Assembly (NCBI RefSeq): GCF_000764305.2 | Contig: NW_025930738.1 | Coordinates: 464,014-528,013, forward strand | Reading direction: 5' to 3' | DNA: 64,000 nucleotides | Source of the DNA: Hyalella azteca | Lineage: Eukaryota > Arthropoda > Malacostraca > Amphipoda > Hyalellidae | Position numbers and translations under genes: made by a program | Part shown: positions 21,930 through 33,961 of the stretch, in pieces | Numbering within the stretch: position 1 is the first letter of the stretch | Layout: each line of letters begins with the position of its first letter | Notes under the pieces: model-generated | Database searches by the model: none | What the model saw: only the letters and a program-made list of their open reading frames with translations | What the model was told of the DNA's origin: nothing

Positions 21930-24560
21930 CGGTTAGTTCTTTAACTGAAGCCCTCGATCATAAAATCTTAATCTTTTTATTTTCGCCGGATGCACGCCTG
22001 TGAATAGGCTATGTTGCAGAAAAACTTTTGGCAACCTTATTATTTGTTATTTGTTATTGAGTATAAATGACAGGAGATCTATATCATGCTGTATAATGTT
22101 GGAATCACCGAGACACAAAAAACTCGACCTGCATGATCTTCTGATATTCTTCAATTAAAATTAATGTATTGCTATATTATTAATAATATTATTAATACTT
22201 TAATTAATATTAATATTATAAACAATCCACGTGCTGTTATAACTGATATTCCTCGTAGCACAGTTAAAGTAGGAGACTGAGTCTTGAATCTTCCCCAAGA
22301 GAGCAAAATGAACTTTGAACTTCCGCTATGTTAATTAGAAAAATAAATATATTATTTAAATAATACATTTCTACAAATTATTTACCTCAATTCGTAACAA
22401 TTAACATATCCTCATTTAATGACGCACATCAGGACCTACCACAATATGCGTCCGCTTGGGCTTAACACCTCACAATACTCAATCAACGCACACCTTCCGC
22501 ATTCCAACTTCCATAAATTCTAACCGAAATTATCAACGGACAAATTCACACCAATATATTAATTCCAAGTGAAATTACTCATGTCCCGCAAGATAATGTT
22601 AAAAAGATATACATGCTTGGTAAAACAACTTGCCCCCAACAAGTGTAACTGGCACAGTGCGCTTTAAAAATCGAGCTATCTTTATTTAAGAACAATATTT
22701 ACAACATATCATACATATTTTTTACGTTAACACCACTGCTTACTTAACTCATTTAGTGTTGTTCATTAAAATGAAACATACGCGAGACTGTAGTATTGCA
22801 TTTCTAACTCTGATCTTACCTATTCACATCGAAACTCTAAGTTTGTGCACGCGAATATAAACTCGGTGCAATGGACAAAATTGTAATATGCAGCGTAAGC
22901 TTTATTTAACAGCCTAACCGATTGCAAATTTGGATATTCTCTGACCGGCCCCTGCAATTTCGTCACTATACTATACATACTGTATTTGAGCTACTAATGG
23001 GTATAAGACTTCGATCCTATCCGAAGCTTCTTCGATCATTACCATCTATTTCATAACTCGTCATCAATAATCTGCCCCAGTCCTGCCTGCAGTTTGCCAA
23101 TAATATGTGAACATGGTGAAAGTTTCTACATATACCGTACGTGTAGATACAAATCTGTTCGGTCGTCTCTGTCATTAACATCTGCTCACGAAACAATATC
23201 CGTGACATCTTCAAACACATGCTTCTGCTGTTCTCAGCGTAAACAAATTAGCGATCTGCTCTTCTTGAACGAGCATTGACAGATAGCCACAACAGAAAGC
23301 CACCCAAAGAAGTGTCACTTTCGTCATTAGTGTTATTCTCTGTAACTAGAGACAGGTGTTCGACACATTCATTAATAGCTTTATTCTCATCCTCCAATTC
23401 TTTACTTGAATATCAACGCTCTATACTCTCCAGCAATATCTCATCGTTGACAAAACTCAACACTTCTTTCAGCATCATTTGCTTCTTATATGACTTCACT
23501 AGCAACATGACCCTTACTCGCAAACGTTAAGTAGCTAACACGTAAATTATAAGAAAAAACTCAACAAAAAAATTATCAAACAGAGAAACATGATGCCGAC
23601 TAACTTCAGTAATACTCTGTGAAATAAATGCACGCTACTTCTCGTATCCTGTTCAACGTGGTTCCTATCATCGCTTAAATAGCATCACAATGTCGGTAGT
23701 ACTTACAAACTCATTATCAGACACGCAATTGGCATCCGCACAATCAAAATCCAGTTCGGGGTTGGCAGACTTTTCTCTACGCCCCTACGCCAGCAAATAA
23801 TCGGGTGAACCAAACTGGCCTCTCATTTTTTATGACGAGCCTCAATGACAGTTGCATCACCAGATATTTCATATAACTCACCCCATTACTCTAAAATTTA
23901 GTAACCTTATAGGGCGCATAAAATTTTCTCCCTAGTTTATAATGCAATTTATTCCCAATTTGTTTATTTTTCACTGTGCTTCCTTTTAGTTATTTCGAAT
24001 AATAAGAAATTATTATGAGCATCCTAGCTTCTATGATTCCACACAGTTGATGACGCCAAATGGAAGCGTGTCAAATGGAAGCGTGAATATCAATGGAAGC
24101 GTGTCAAGAACCATTATACAATAACTGCACGAGGTAAGATGACATCACAAGATTCAGGATTACCTTGAACAACATTCTTAACAAACTCACTAAATATTAT
24201 TGTCTGTTTCGAGCGTTCTCTGCGCCCTTCCCGGAGCTCTGGATCTTGTGGAGAAAACGTGGCAATCAAATATTCTAGGCTGGGCTATTTTCAACTGAAT
24301 ATTCGGAAAGATTCTCACTGTCTGCAAATAAATATCACTTCGTTACAGTTTTATACATGCGAGACTACATCGTAGCCCCTAAAATTTCAAAACTTCTCAC
24401 TAAAAATTATTAACAATTCTAAATATTTATTTTTTTCACAAGGTTTTGCCATATTTCGGAGTGAGCACTTCAACATATTTTTAGAAGTGAGTTCTCCGCT
24501 ACGATGTTCGTCATCTAGCATGCGTTGATTTTAATGTATAATGACCGGTCGTATGCAAAA
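21930..24560. other. Intergenic, no gene recognised
   Basis: AT-rich. 22140-22230 is a TTAATATTAAT-type palindromic tract. 23000-23800 has several short open frames on both strands without recognisable motifs and could be a decayed transposon. 24060-24110 has three short repeats of ATGGAAGCGTGTCAA. Confidence 0.5.
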
Positions 24561-24564
24561 AACT

Positions 24565-25215
24565 GAACAATAAACCTGTGATGAAGCGCTAGTTCAACCG
24601 TGCGCGCTCTCCAGCCCAAGCCTGAAATGCCCTTGGAAACGGTGGCCCCTTCAAGGCCATCTGGACGGAGTTGTTATGGGTTTGCAAGTCTGTTTAAAAC
24701 CAAAAAAAACTTTCCATTGGTAACGTTCAACCTGAATTTTCAGTATTCCAACGTTACCATAGAAACTACATTCAAACTTGATGAGATTATCATAATCTAA
24801 GCGTGATGTCGGTTAGTTGTCGAACAACCTCTGCTAACCTATGAAAAGACAAACAAAGCAAGGGTGGGCAATGACCAACGGTTATCGTCAAGGGCAGTAT
24901 AAATTGCATTGTTTACAGTCTTTAATACTCTGCTTAAGACTGCTCTTTAATACTCTTACAGTATTCAATTTTACAGTACGTTGTTTACAGTCATAGAGTC
25001 AGAAAACCTCTCGATACATTCACCAAAACGTTTGCCGGCTCTCCGCAGTCACCTTGGTAGGAGAGATTTAAAGCGACACATGTTCTCAGAGCCCTAGCGT
25101 GTCCTCTAAGGAGACATTAGACCAGGCAGACCCACACTGAATATTCTCGAAGGTCGAGTTAAGTTATGGAGTGACACGCCATATCTGCATTGCGGTGATG
25201 CGAAGTCAAAAAACT
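24565..25215. repeat. Segmental-duplication module C, copy 3
   Basis: Counterpart of 11925-12900, same orientation, slightly shorter. Confidence 0.75.
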
Positions 25216-25418
25216 GTTAACGTTTCTAATTTGAGGCTAATTTAAAGCGTGCATTGGTGGCGAATCATGTTGATACACTCGTACCGAGTGTTGGTAGCCA
25301 CTGTACTCGTCAACAGTAACAACTGCGCTGGTTAGTGTGGCTGGCGACCATTGTACATAATATACAGGTTAAACGGTTTGTAACAACTGTACTGGTTAGC
25401 ATGGTCGGTAGTCACTGT

Positions 25419-25654
25419 CAGGGTTGCCAGAAGGTCTTTTTTTCTGGACAAATTCCGGGATTTAGATTTTCTCAATTGCATTGGCCGGCTAAAATTTACG
25501 ACAGGGGTACTTCCTAATTGAATTTTAAAAACTGAAAAAAAAATTTGAATTTATACAGCGGAACCTACAACATACTAGTATATATTGCGTTATAGGCCTT
25601 TTTGGCCTTTTTGTGGGCGGACTTGGCGGTTTATAAGGCCATCTAGCAACCTTG
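25419..25654. mobile_element. Possible hAT-type non-autonomous element
   Basis: Begins CAGGGTTGCCAGA and ends TCTAGCAACCTTG, imperfect 13-bp inverted repeats starting with CA, as in hAT elements. It separates module C from module D in this duplicate. An 8-bp target duplication was not identified, so family assignment is tentative. Confidence 0.5.
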
Positions 25655-25664
25655 TTCAGTTGTT

Positions 25665-25945
25665 CTGTACTGGAATGTCCATCACATTGAGCAGTGCAGA
25701 TGTTCGCGGAGAAGATCGCAACAGTACGCGCCTCGTCCCTGATGAAACGGATTGCAGTCTATGGATGAAAGATTTTATCAGGACGGAATTCATTCTTAAC
25801 GCCATCATTTAAGAATAATAAGAGTGGACAAGATTCGGCAGAAATGTAAAACAGTGATTGTTGTGTAACCAACATTGAAATTAATTATTGCCTAGAGTCG
25901 CGTCCAATAGGAAACAAATAATTCATTTCGTTATGATGCTTTGAA
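25665..25945. repeat. Segmental-duplication module D, copy 3
   Basis: Counterpart of 19130-19345, same orientation. Confidence 0.65.
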
Positions 25946-26884
25946 GGATTGATCGCAGGTTCAGCATCGTAATATTGTAGAGGAGAGAAATATCATGTTT
26001 ATAGATGTACTTTATGTTGCTGCATTTTAGCCACACAAATCAGAAGTCCGCCCAAAGTTGCCGGATTGAGCTGAAATACGAAATAGCATTCAGTCCTGAT
26101 TTCATACGGTCTGCGCCACCACAATGATTAGAATTGGTGTGTATGTATGTGGTACTGTGTACTCAGTCATTTGATATCTTAAAAGTACCAGCAATACAGT
26201 TCTTTATTACATAGCAGGTATGTGACTTGAAATTTATCCGTGTGAAGTTTAACTTGTATAGAATAAATGTTGCGTGTTTGTTAGGTTTAGTGAGCATTTT
26301 TAATCATGAACCACTTGTAAAATATCAGTATTTTTTTCATCTCTCATCCAGTGAGATCTACGAAGTCTGAACTTACGGTTTTAACTCTTGCACATGCACT
26401 GTTGATTATCCTCGTTGTCATAATGTGAGGGAAATTTACTTTCTCCTTCGGATTTCAGTTATGTTAAATCCCTTTTTCGTCGTATATTATATTGCTGTCG
26501 GTAGGGTTGGCAAACATGTCATAGTCTGTTGTGACGTTACCGGGCAGAAGCTCTTATTAATAGCTGCCATTTGGCTGGAGCGAGCCTATTGTCACTGTTG
26601 ACGGGTGTATCCGTAGCGTTATATTAGGTGGGTATCAGTGCATTTACATTTTACTTATTCGTTCAGGTGTTTGAATTATATAATTTGGCAGTGTGTTCAT
26701 GTTGATGTTATACGAAGTTGCTCCCTAGTATTATTGTTAGTGATAGTCTTGCTGACGATCAGTGTTCGGCAGGACCGACTTCTTGCCCCGCCAGCAAATA
26801 CAGCTCCTATTTATGCCGTCCCTACGGTACTTCGCAACTTCAGTACCTAGCGCTGCACCAGTCGAGTCTCAACCCGCGTTCAAT

Positions 26885-27250
26885 ATACCGTCCGTCATTG
26901 CTGTGCACCATCATTCCAGTGCCCCATCGTGCTGTGCACCATCATCACAATGCCACATCGTGCTGTGCACCATCATCACAATGCCACATCGTGCTGTGCA
27001 CCATCATCACAATGCCACATAGTGCTGTGCACCATCATCACCATGCCACATCGTGCTGTGCACCATCATAACAATGATGGTGCACAGCACGATGTGCTGT
27101 GCTGTGCTGTGCTGTGCTGTGCTGTGCTGTGCACCATCATAACAATGATGCACCACCACCATCATAACAATGCCACATCGTGCTGTGCACCATTATCACA
27201 ATGCCACATCGTGTTGTGCACCACCATTGCAGTGCCCCATTGCTGCTGCG
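26885..27250. repeat. Minisatellite, 31-bp unit, with perfect hairpin and (TGCTG)n insert
   Basis: The unit is built on ATCGTGCTGTGCACCATCAT plus CACAATGCCAC. Part of the array is inverted: 27047-27069 and 27074-27096 are a perfect 23-bp inverted repeat with a 4-nt loop, followed by about seven GCTGT pentamers (27096-27131) before the array resumes. Overlapping frames give His/Cys-rich repetitive peptides that I do not call as genes. Confidence 0.9.
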
Positions 27251-27553
27251 CACCACCATTGCCGTGCACTCCACCCTTCCATTACAGCGCACCATCATTG
27301 CCGTACACCTATATTGCTCATTGCTGTCTATCATCTACCCATGCTTATTGCCGTAGTTGTCCTGACCTAGCTTTACTAGAACTTGTTCACCACTTTATCA
27401 TGTCAGTATTTGATTAGTGCGTTTTGTTCAATAAATACTAGTTTATTTTGCTTTTATTTCTCCCCGGTTGAGGATAGGTGGCAGCATTGGGTTAAGTTTT
27501 CAAATCTAATTGGACTTGTCCTCGCTTGAACCTTACACATAATGACAGCTTGA

Positions 27554-27622
27554 TGTACGAGGTATGTTTTTAGCGCATTTTCTCATTTATGGAAAAAATG
27601 TACTATTGTGCTCGCCATGTCC

Positions 27623-27653
<31 letters not shown>

Positions 27654-28269
27654 CGTTTGTCTGTCCGTCTGTCCGTCCGTCCGTGACCTCAAGTTTTCGT
27701 CGACGAGAAAATGTGCTCTCTGTCACTAACTGTAGTGAGTACTGAGTTATATTTTTTTATATATCAATATCGTTTTGGAATTAAAAAAATACGTGCAATG
27801 ATATCGCAATAATTTTACTTTTACATGAAAGCTTGTGCCTTAATCTACTTTTCTACATAATTTCCGTGAATATTGAAGCACTTGTCATAACGTAGCACCA
27901 GTTTTTGAATATCCTCCTGATAAAATTCGGCCGCCTGACTTGTTAACCACTGCATCACAATTTTTTTTATTTCGTTGTCGTCTTGAAGACGCCGACCCCC
28001 CAGATGTTTCTTCAAGTGCATTGTTATGCATCACACTACACTCTTCATTTGTGATGCGGTGGTTAACAAGGCAGGCGGCAGAATTTTATCAGGAGGGTAT
28101 TCAAAAACAGGTGCCACGTTATGACATGTGTCTCAATATTCACGGAAATTATGTAGAAAAGTAGATTAAGGTAGGTACAGGCTTTCATGTAAAAATAAAA
28201 TTATTGCAATATCTTTGCAGGTCTTTTTGTAATTTCAAACGGTACTGACATAAAAACATGCCTCGTACA
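27554..28269. mobile_element. Fold-back mariner remnant: two inverted transposase 3' ends
   Basis: Terminal inverted repeats are TGTACGAGGTATGTTTTTA at the left and its near-exact inverse at the right (28251-28269). The right arm encodes the C-terminal end of a mariner-type transposase on the plus strand (28051-28164: WLTRQAAEFYQEGIQKQV, then PRYDMCLNIHGNYVEK and a stop). The left arm encodes the same end on the minus strand (27960-27848: WLTSQAAEFYQEDIQKLV). The catalytic core is missing, so it cannot code for an active enzyme. A CTGT/CCGT microsatellite and another dispersed repeat sit inside the left arm. Confidence 0.8.
27567..27765. repeat. Dispersed repeat with (GTCT)n core, inverted copy at 38535-38692
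   Basis: Starts GTTTTTAGCGCATTTTCTCA, continues through a GTCTGTCTGTCC microsatellite (27621-27692) and ends in GAAAATGTGCTCTCTGTCAC. The inverse of the whole arrangement occurs at 38535-38692. Confidence 0.8.
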
Positions 28270-28272
28270 TAC

Positions 28273-29055
28273 CAGCACCACCAGAGTAAATATTGACCAC
28301 AATGCGTCTGATTTCAATCCAATCCGACGAGGTTAAAAATTCAAACTGGCAAGTTACAACACTCTAAGAGCGATAGCTCTTACTGGCAAGTTACAACACT
28401 GTTCAGCGATAGCAGGGTTTAAGAGGCAAGGTAACCTGAACAGTCGCGCTGCGGTGGCGTCGCGCATCCCTAGATATGCTAGAGCCTCGTAAGTTGCATC
28501 GATTTGTGGGCGATATCTTCCTGCCGATGTTCACGGGAAGTCAGCTTGCACGAGCAATACATTTTTCATCATATAAATTGAGAAATAGCAATCAGCATTC
28601 AAGTTAAAGCAGGCTTATTGGGGACATTGATTTTTTATTACAACATTTAAATAAAATGAGGAAAGGATATGCCCTGATTCGCTTTGAGATAACCCATGCA
28701 AACCATGAACTACTTGCATAGTTAAAGCTTGGTATACATATAAGTATTTGACGCTGAAATTTCTCACACAAATTGTTTACAAATTAATACATATAATATC
28801 AAACCCTCCAGTAGCAGACACAAAAATAATTTAACTCTAGATAAGTACGGTTGAAAAAATATTTTTCTCGTTGTTTAATTATTGAGAGTTGTTTCGCATC
28901 TTGACAGATCAGAGAATAAATTGACATGCGCAGTCTCTGGTCCCACGACGTCAGCGCTCGACGGTCCCTTGATTGTACATTATAGCTCGACCAGAACCAT
29001 CGAATATTCTATAGCTCGCTTACTGCAACACGCGTCACTATATAATGCAATTTGA
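28273..29055. repeat. Segmental-duplication module A, copy 3
   Basis: Counterpart of 19365-20195, same orientation; see that entry. Confidence 0.8.
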
Positions 29056-29059
29056 GCCC

Positions 29060-31040
29060 GCAATCGCGATTCCTGTGTTACGTAAAGCATGATTCATTTC
29101 CAGACAAACATTGGACTTGTAATGCGCTGTAAACATTTTAAATATTTTTTACGCAAATTATCTTAGTAAACAAGTTATCTACGTCAGAGAAAATCTTTTG
29201 AGTACGACTATTTTTAGCTTGTATTTTTAAATTAGTTTAAAAGTCTTGCTTTGAGTTGGAATGTTTAATCTTGGTTAGTTCGAGTGATAATCAGACCGAT
29301 ATCAAGTAGGCTCTTTTTTGTCTGAAAAGAAAAAAGAATGATGAAACTGACTGATGGATAGTGCTAAATTTCTGTAATTTTGTTGTGCAGAAGGAGAATT
29401 ATTTCATATTTGAAGAGATGTGATCAGAATTTGAGAGATCGCTCTTGAATGACGACGATCAAGTTGCCTATCACTTTCTCTGTGCAAACTGCATTAAAAA
29501 ATCCTAATGTAATTTTAGTGTCTCAGATTTCAAATATCAAGTAATTTTGAAGAAAAAAATTCGAGTTTGTCGATTTTCCTACTCGTATAGCCTTCGTATT
29601 GGAATTATCATATTTTTATGTTAACTCGTGCGTAGAGTATATGCATAAATTAGCCTGTTCATGAGCCAAAAAATGCTCACAAAGGGCAAAACTTTGAGTA
29701 CTGAATTACTATTATTTCGAAACTACTTCGAGTCACTTTGCAGAACCATTCATTTTGCTGCGAAATGTTTTTATGTTTTCATGTTCATGACCGAATTCGG
29801 ATTGGCAATTTTTATTCAATGAAAAATGTGATATATGAAGTAACACTTTTATTTTAGCGAATGAATCTAAATTCAATATTTTCAGGGGATACTTTCCCAG
29901 CAAATTTTTCTTCTATATCAGAAATGAATATTTTCCCATAGTGCACGACGATAACTAAAACAATTTTAAGTTCGCCTATATTATAATGCGCACCACTGGT
30001 GATTAACGTATAGCACCAGTGATACGAGTACCTCAGTGTTGAACAACTGCTCTAAAAAACGTATTTGAAGTGAGAGAAAAATTATTATATTCACTTTTCC
30101 TGACCCTCAGGAATATATAAGCAAGGTTTCTCATCGTTAGGTGAAACCAGTCTATCATTCATCGGATGGCTTCCCAATTCAAGAATTAATGATAATTTGT
30201 GTTCTGGAAAAAAAAGGCTGAACAAGTAGTATCTCCTTTATGCGATCGTTGACGTTATAAGTAGGTATCGTACAAGTATGAGTTTATAAGTAGTATCGTT
30301 CCACCGTGACTCGGTTAATGGAGATTTGAGTCGAGAATTATAGGCGCAGTCTTCTCGCCGCGCCTGTCGGCAGCTTCGTTTGTTGCATCGGATTTTTTAT
30401 TTTTGTCCTCACTTTTATTCCTCGTTGTTTTAGGTAAACCATAGCAACAGGCATCAGTAACGAGTTTCAAATGTTGGAAAATTTCCGTTTCTTGTCTCCC
30501 AGTTAAGGAAGGGCATAGGAATTCTTTCGACTTCAAACAGATCCTGCTTAATTTAGCCGCCGTGGAAACTGAATCGAAACAAAGGCATGCCTCCTGATAG
30601 CCGGCGGAGTACGTACGAGAATCTCGTATCATCTGACTTTGAATCGTAAAGAAGAACCTCTATAGGCTTTGTCTAGTAAATTACGACGCTGCTGTCAGCA
30701 AATTTGGAAAAAAAAAATAATTATATCGCATTCTGCCGGACCAGTACGAGGGGGAGGGGGCGATAGCTCGCTAAAACGTGGAGTGCCCCGGCAAATTGTT
30801 CTTAAATTTAGCCACCATCTCGCACCGCAAACCGGTTGCCCATGTGGACTTTCCAGCACCAGGCGCCTCTCTGGCGACGAGCTATGATTCAATTAAACTT
30901 GAAGAGCAAAAGAGTTAAATTAGGCCAACATACACGTGTCTAAAAACATGATTGAGTGAAGAAACGTTTTCAACTCGCCCTCCACCCCCCCCCCATTTTA
31001 CCCTCTTATCCATCAACCCTCGAGAGAGGTCTCGCAATTA
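29060..31040. other. Intergenic, no gene recognised
   Basis: A 105-codon minus-strand open frame (30632-30315) has no recognisable domain, and no splice context or homologue can be offered for it. A C-rich tract lies at 30985-30998. Nothing else is supported. Confidence 0.5.
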
Positions 31041-31044
31041 TTGA

Positions 31045-31640
31045 CCGAGGCAGTTTGCTGACTCGTGGACTGAGGCCTTTTGCTGACTACGCTACTGAGG
31101 CATTTAGTTGACTCCTGGACTGAGGAATTTTACTGACTACTAGACTGAGGCATTTAGCTTACTCCTGGACTGCGCAGTTTGCTGACTACTGGGCTGATGA
31201 GGCAGTTTGCTGACTCCTGGACTGAGGCAGTTTGCTGACTTTTGGACTGAGGCAGTTTTATGACTCCTGGACTGAGGCAGTTTTCTGACTCTTAGACTGA
31301 GGCCGTTTGCTGACTCGTGGACTGATTGAGGCAATTTGCTGACTACTGGACCGAGGCAGTTTGCTGACACCTGGATTGCGGCAGTTTGCTGTCAACTGCA
31401 CTGAATAAGTTTGCAGAATTGTGAAGTACATGCAGGATTTTACATACTATTATACTGCCGTGTACTGTAAACTTCTGGTATGCTGAAGCTTGCTGATTCG
31501 AGGAATGCAGCAGTTTGCAGACCAATAGATTACAGCGGCCCTGCAGACTTCTGCACTATACGGAAGCATGCAGACTCACGGACTGCAGCAGTTAACAGAC
31601 TTATGAGCTCCAGAAATTCACAGACATATGAATGACAATA
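31045..31640. repeat. Minisatellite, 25-bp unit, degenerating rightwards
   Basis: The unit is GACTGAGGCAGTTTGCTGAC plus TCCTG, with some 30-bp variants carrying an extra GATGA. About 15 recognisable copies; those beyond 31400 are degenerate. The minus-strand repetitive frames are not considered genes. Confidence 0.9.
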
Positions 31641-31705
31641 GTTTACAGCTAAAGCAACCTATTTTTTTCTGCCTTTTGTTTTCAAGAGTATGCGACAGAT
31701 GCAAT

Positions 31706-32796
31706 TTAAGGGGAGCGTCTACCCTAAAATTTATCTCGGCTATTTACGAACGGATCACTCTGAAACTTGGTACACATATGTAAAACAGAATTCTAAGACA
31801 TTTTTGTTCGTGTGAATTTTTCGAAAAAAATGAAAGAAAACGTGAAATTCTTAGAAAACGGCCAAAAAAGGGGGTACCGTAGAAATCTATCTCCTCCTAG
31901 GATTTTCAAGCTACCACATCGAGACACATATCATTCGATGCGTAAAGACCAAATCTAAAACTGATGGCAGCGGTTTTTTGGATTTCTAATTTTTGTGGGT
32001 GTGGGAGCATTTTTCGTGAATTTTTCGAAAAATTTTCGATTTTCCCCCCCGCCACCCCCCTTTTTGCGGAATAAAATCCAAACTATAACGAAATTAGAAA
32101 AAAGCCTGCCATCCGTTCTAGATAATTTTGTTGCGCATCGAATGGTATATGTCTCATTGTTGTAGCTTTAAAACTCTAGGAGGAGATAGGTTTTCCGTGA
32201 CAATAAGTGTGAATGTTGAGGAGAGCCCGACAAAGTCCCGAGCGCACTGCAATAGGCGCTCAATGTAGCATAGATACCAAACTAAACGTTTCTGGATCTT
32301 GATTCCACTCAAGGATGATGGGAGCAACTACATGCACATCTCTCCGTACAACGCCCGGAGGCACACTGAGTCAGACCTCATAAAAACACTGTATTTGTAG
32401 AGCTGGGGCAGCGAATTATCTCCTATCTATTACTGAAAGAACTCCCCCACCCGCCCCCCTTTCATGAAGTGTCGTGTACGTAAAAATCAACGTACAGAGA
32501 TGGTAGTGGTACCGTTGGATAGGCCAGAATGTCAGCTTTAAGATGAGACTAAACATGTAACTGCAGCACAACTCAAGTAGACACTATATTTAAAGAGCTC
32601 AGCAGCTAATTAGTTCCTATCTAATTACTTAATGAACTCCCCCACCCGCCCCCCTTTCATGAAATGCCGTGAAATCATAAATCAACGTAGAGAGATGGCA
32701 GTGGTACCGTTGGATAGGGCAGAATGTCAGCTTTAAAATGAGTATAAAAACCGAAAAAGTGGAAATTTTTAATTTTAGAGTAGACGCTCCCCTTAA
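31706..32796. mobile_element. TTAA-flanked inverted-repeat element, 1.09 kb, non-autonomous
   Basis: Left end TTAAGGGGAGCGTCTACCCT, right end AGAGTAGACGCTCCCCTTAA: about 17 bp of terminal inverted repeat including TTAA. The interior carries an internal direct duplication (about 32425-32550 and 32617-32745, sharing CTCCCCCACCCGCCCCCCTT and GTGGTACCGTTGGATAGG) and no transposase. A shorter relative with the same TTAAGGGGA start lies at 49258-49635. TTAA could be a piggyBac-type target duplication or part of the repeat; the superfamily is open. Confidence 0.85.
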
Positions 32797-33600
32797 TATC
32801 ATTATTTCAATTTGTAAACATATAATGAAACTTGAATAACCTATCGATAACTCCATTTCTAGACCTAAAATAAAACATGCTTTTAAAAATTACTTTTTAA
32901 TGACAACAATTCTAATGAATCCAGTGTCTCTGATGTTACACATGTACAATAAATTTCCAATTTTAATTTCAAATATTTCAAATAAAGAAATTTTTGTCAT
33001 TTTTTTATTATTTAAAAAAATTCCTTATGAATATATATATTTTTAATTTTAAAAATTATTTATTCTGCCGATTGATTCATACATTGTCCTCGACTTTAAG
33101 TAAGTGTGCAAAATTTCAGATCGATTGGACATGTAGAAGTGTGGTAAATATCAATTATAAGATTGGTAGCAGACAAACAAACAAGCAACAAGAAGTGAAG
33201 GTAAAGAGAACTGTTGTAAATAGTGAGGTTTCAGATGTCTGAATTGCAAAGAAAGTGTTACTTCAAATTGAGTTATCACCTATAGTTAGATTACAAGTTG
33301 CTCATAAAGCTGTATCTCTAGAAATCGAGATATTAGAAGGTATTTTAACTCAAATAAATAAAAATAATATAATACACGTTTTAGGTACTATGCAACGAGG
33401 CTTATGCTTAAGTAATCCTTGGATGTAACTTTTCTTTAAACCAGTTTCATGTTTATTACTTCAAACAAGTTTGTTCATAACTTCTATATGCATGACTTAA
33501 TTTGGATGGGTATCCTTCATTTAGGCAGCAAAAAAACTATGCATTTTTTATTTTTCATCTCTCAACAAGAGAAGGTCAAGTAGGCAGGTCTGCAATAATA

Positions 33601-33724
33601 GGAGGAGCAGGAAACCTCCTCCCTGGGATCCGGGCAGCCAATGAGCTTCAAGGCCAGACTCCCCTCGAGTATAAAAGCGACGTCGCACCTGCAGTGCCAT
33701 CTGACTGCAGGAGCGTCTCATCAG
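33601..33724 (+). promoter_or_regulatory. Promoter and non-coding first exon of gene 2
   Basis: A CCAAT box in the context GCAGCCAATGAGC (33634-33646) is followed by TATAAAAG (33670-33677). The start is expected near 33700, and a short untranslated exon ends TCAG|GTGAGG at 33724. Upstream is an inverted repeat GGAGGAG...CTCCTCC (33601-33621). Spacing and the CCAATGAG context echo the gene 1 promoter. Confidence 0.75.
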
Positions 33725-33961
33725 GTGAGGTTCATGTCTTTTGTCGGGGCCTTGCTGCGCTAGGACACCAGAGAGCCTGCAACAAATTCCAGTCTTTAAT
33801 GTTTTTTGCTGTACGATATATTAACAAATCTTAACGAAATTTTATAGAACTGATTTCAAATGCAGTATGTATTGCTCACCTGCGACCAATGCGCAAATTT
33901 TAACTGTAAATTATAAAACTTTGGCAGCAATTTGCTTATTCAAGGGTTTATTTTTTCAGCC

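Noticed and set aside
26718..27417. His/Cys-rich open frames (HHHNATSCCAPS-type)
   Set aside because: They follow the 31-bp minisatellite in several frames; composition comes from the repeat and not from selection on protein.
30315..30632. 105-codon minus-strand open frame
   Set aside because: No recognisable domain, splice context or paralogue; length is not remarkable for this base composition.
33502..33834. 110-codon plus-strand open frame
   Set aside because: Covers the TATA box, first exon and donor of gene 2; incompatible with its use as a coding exon.
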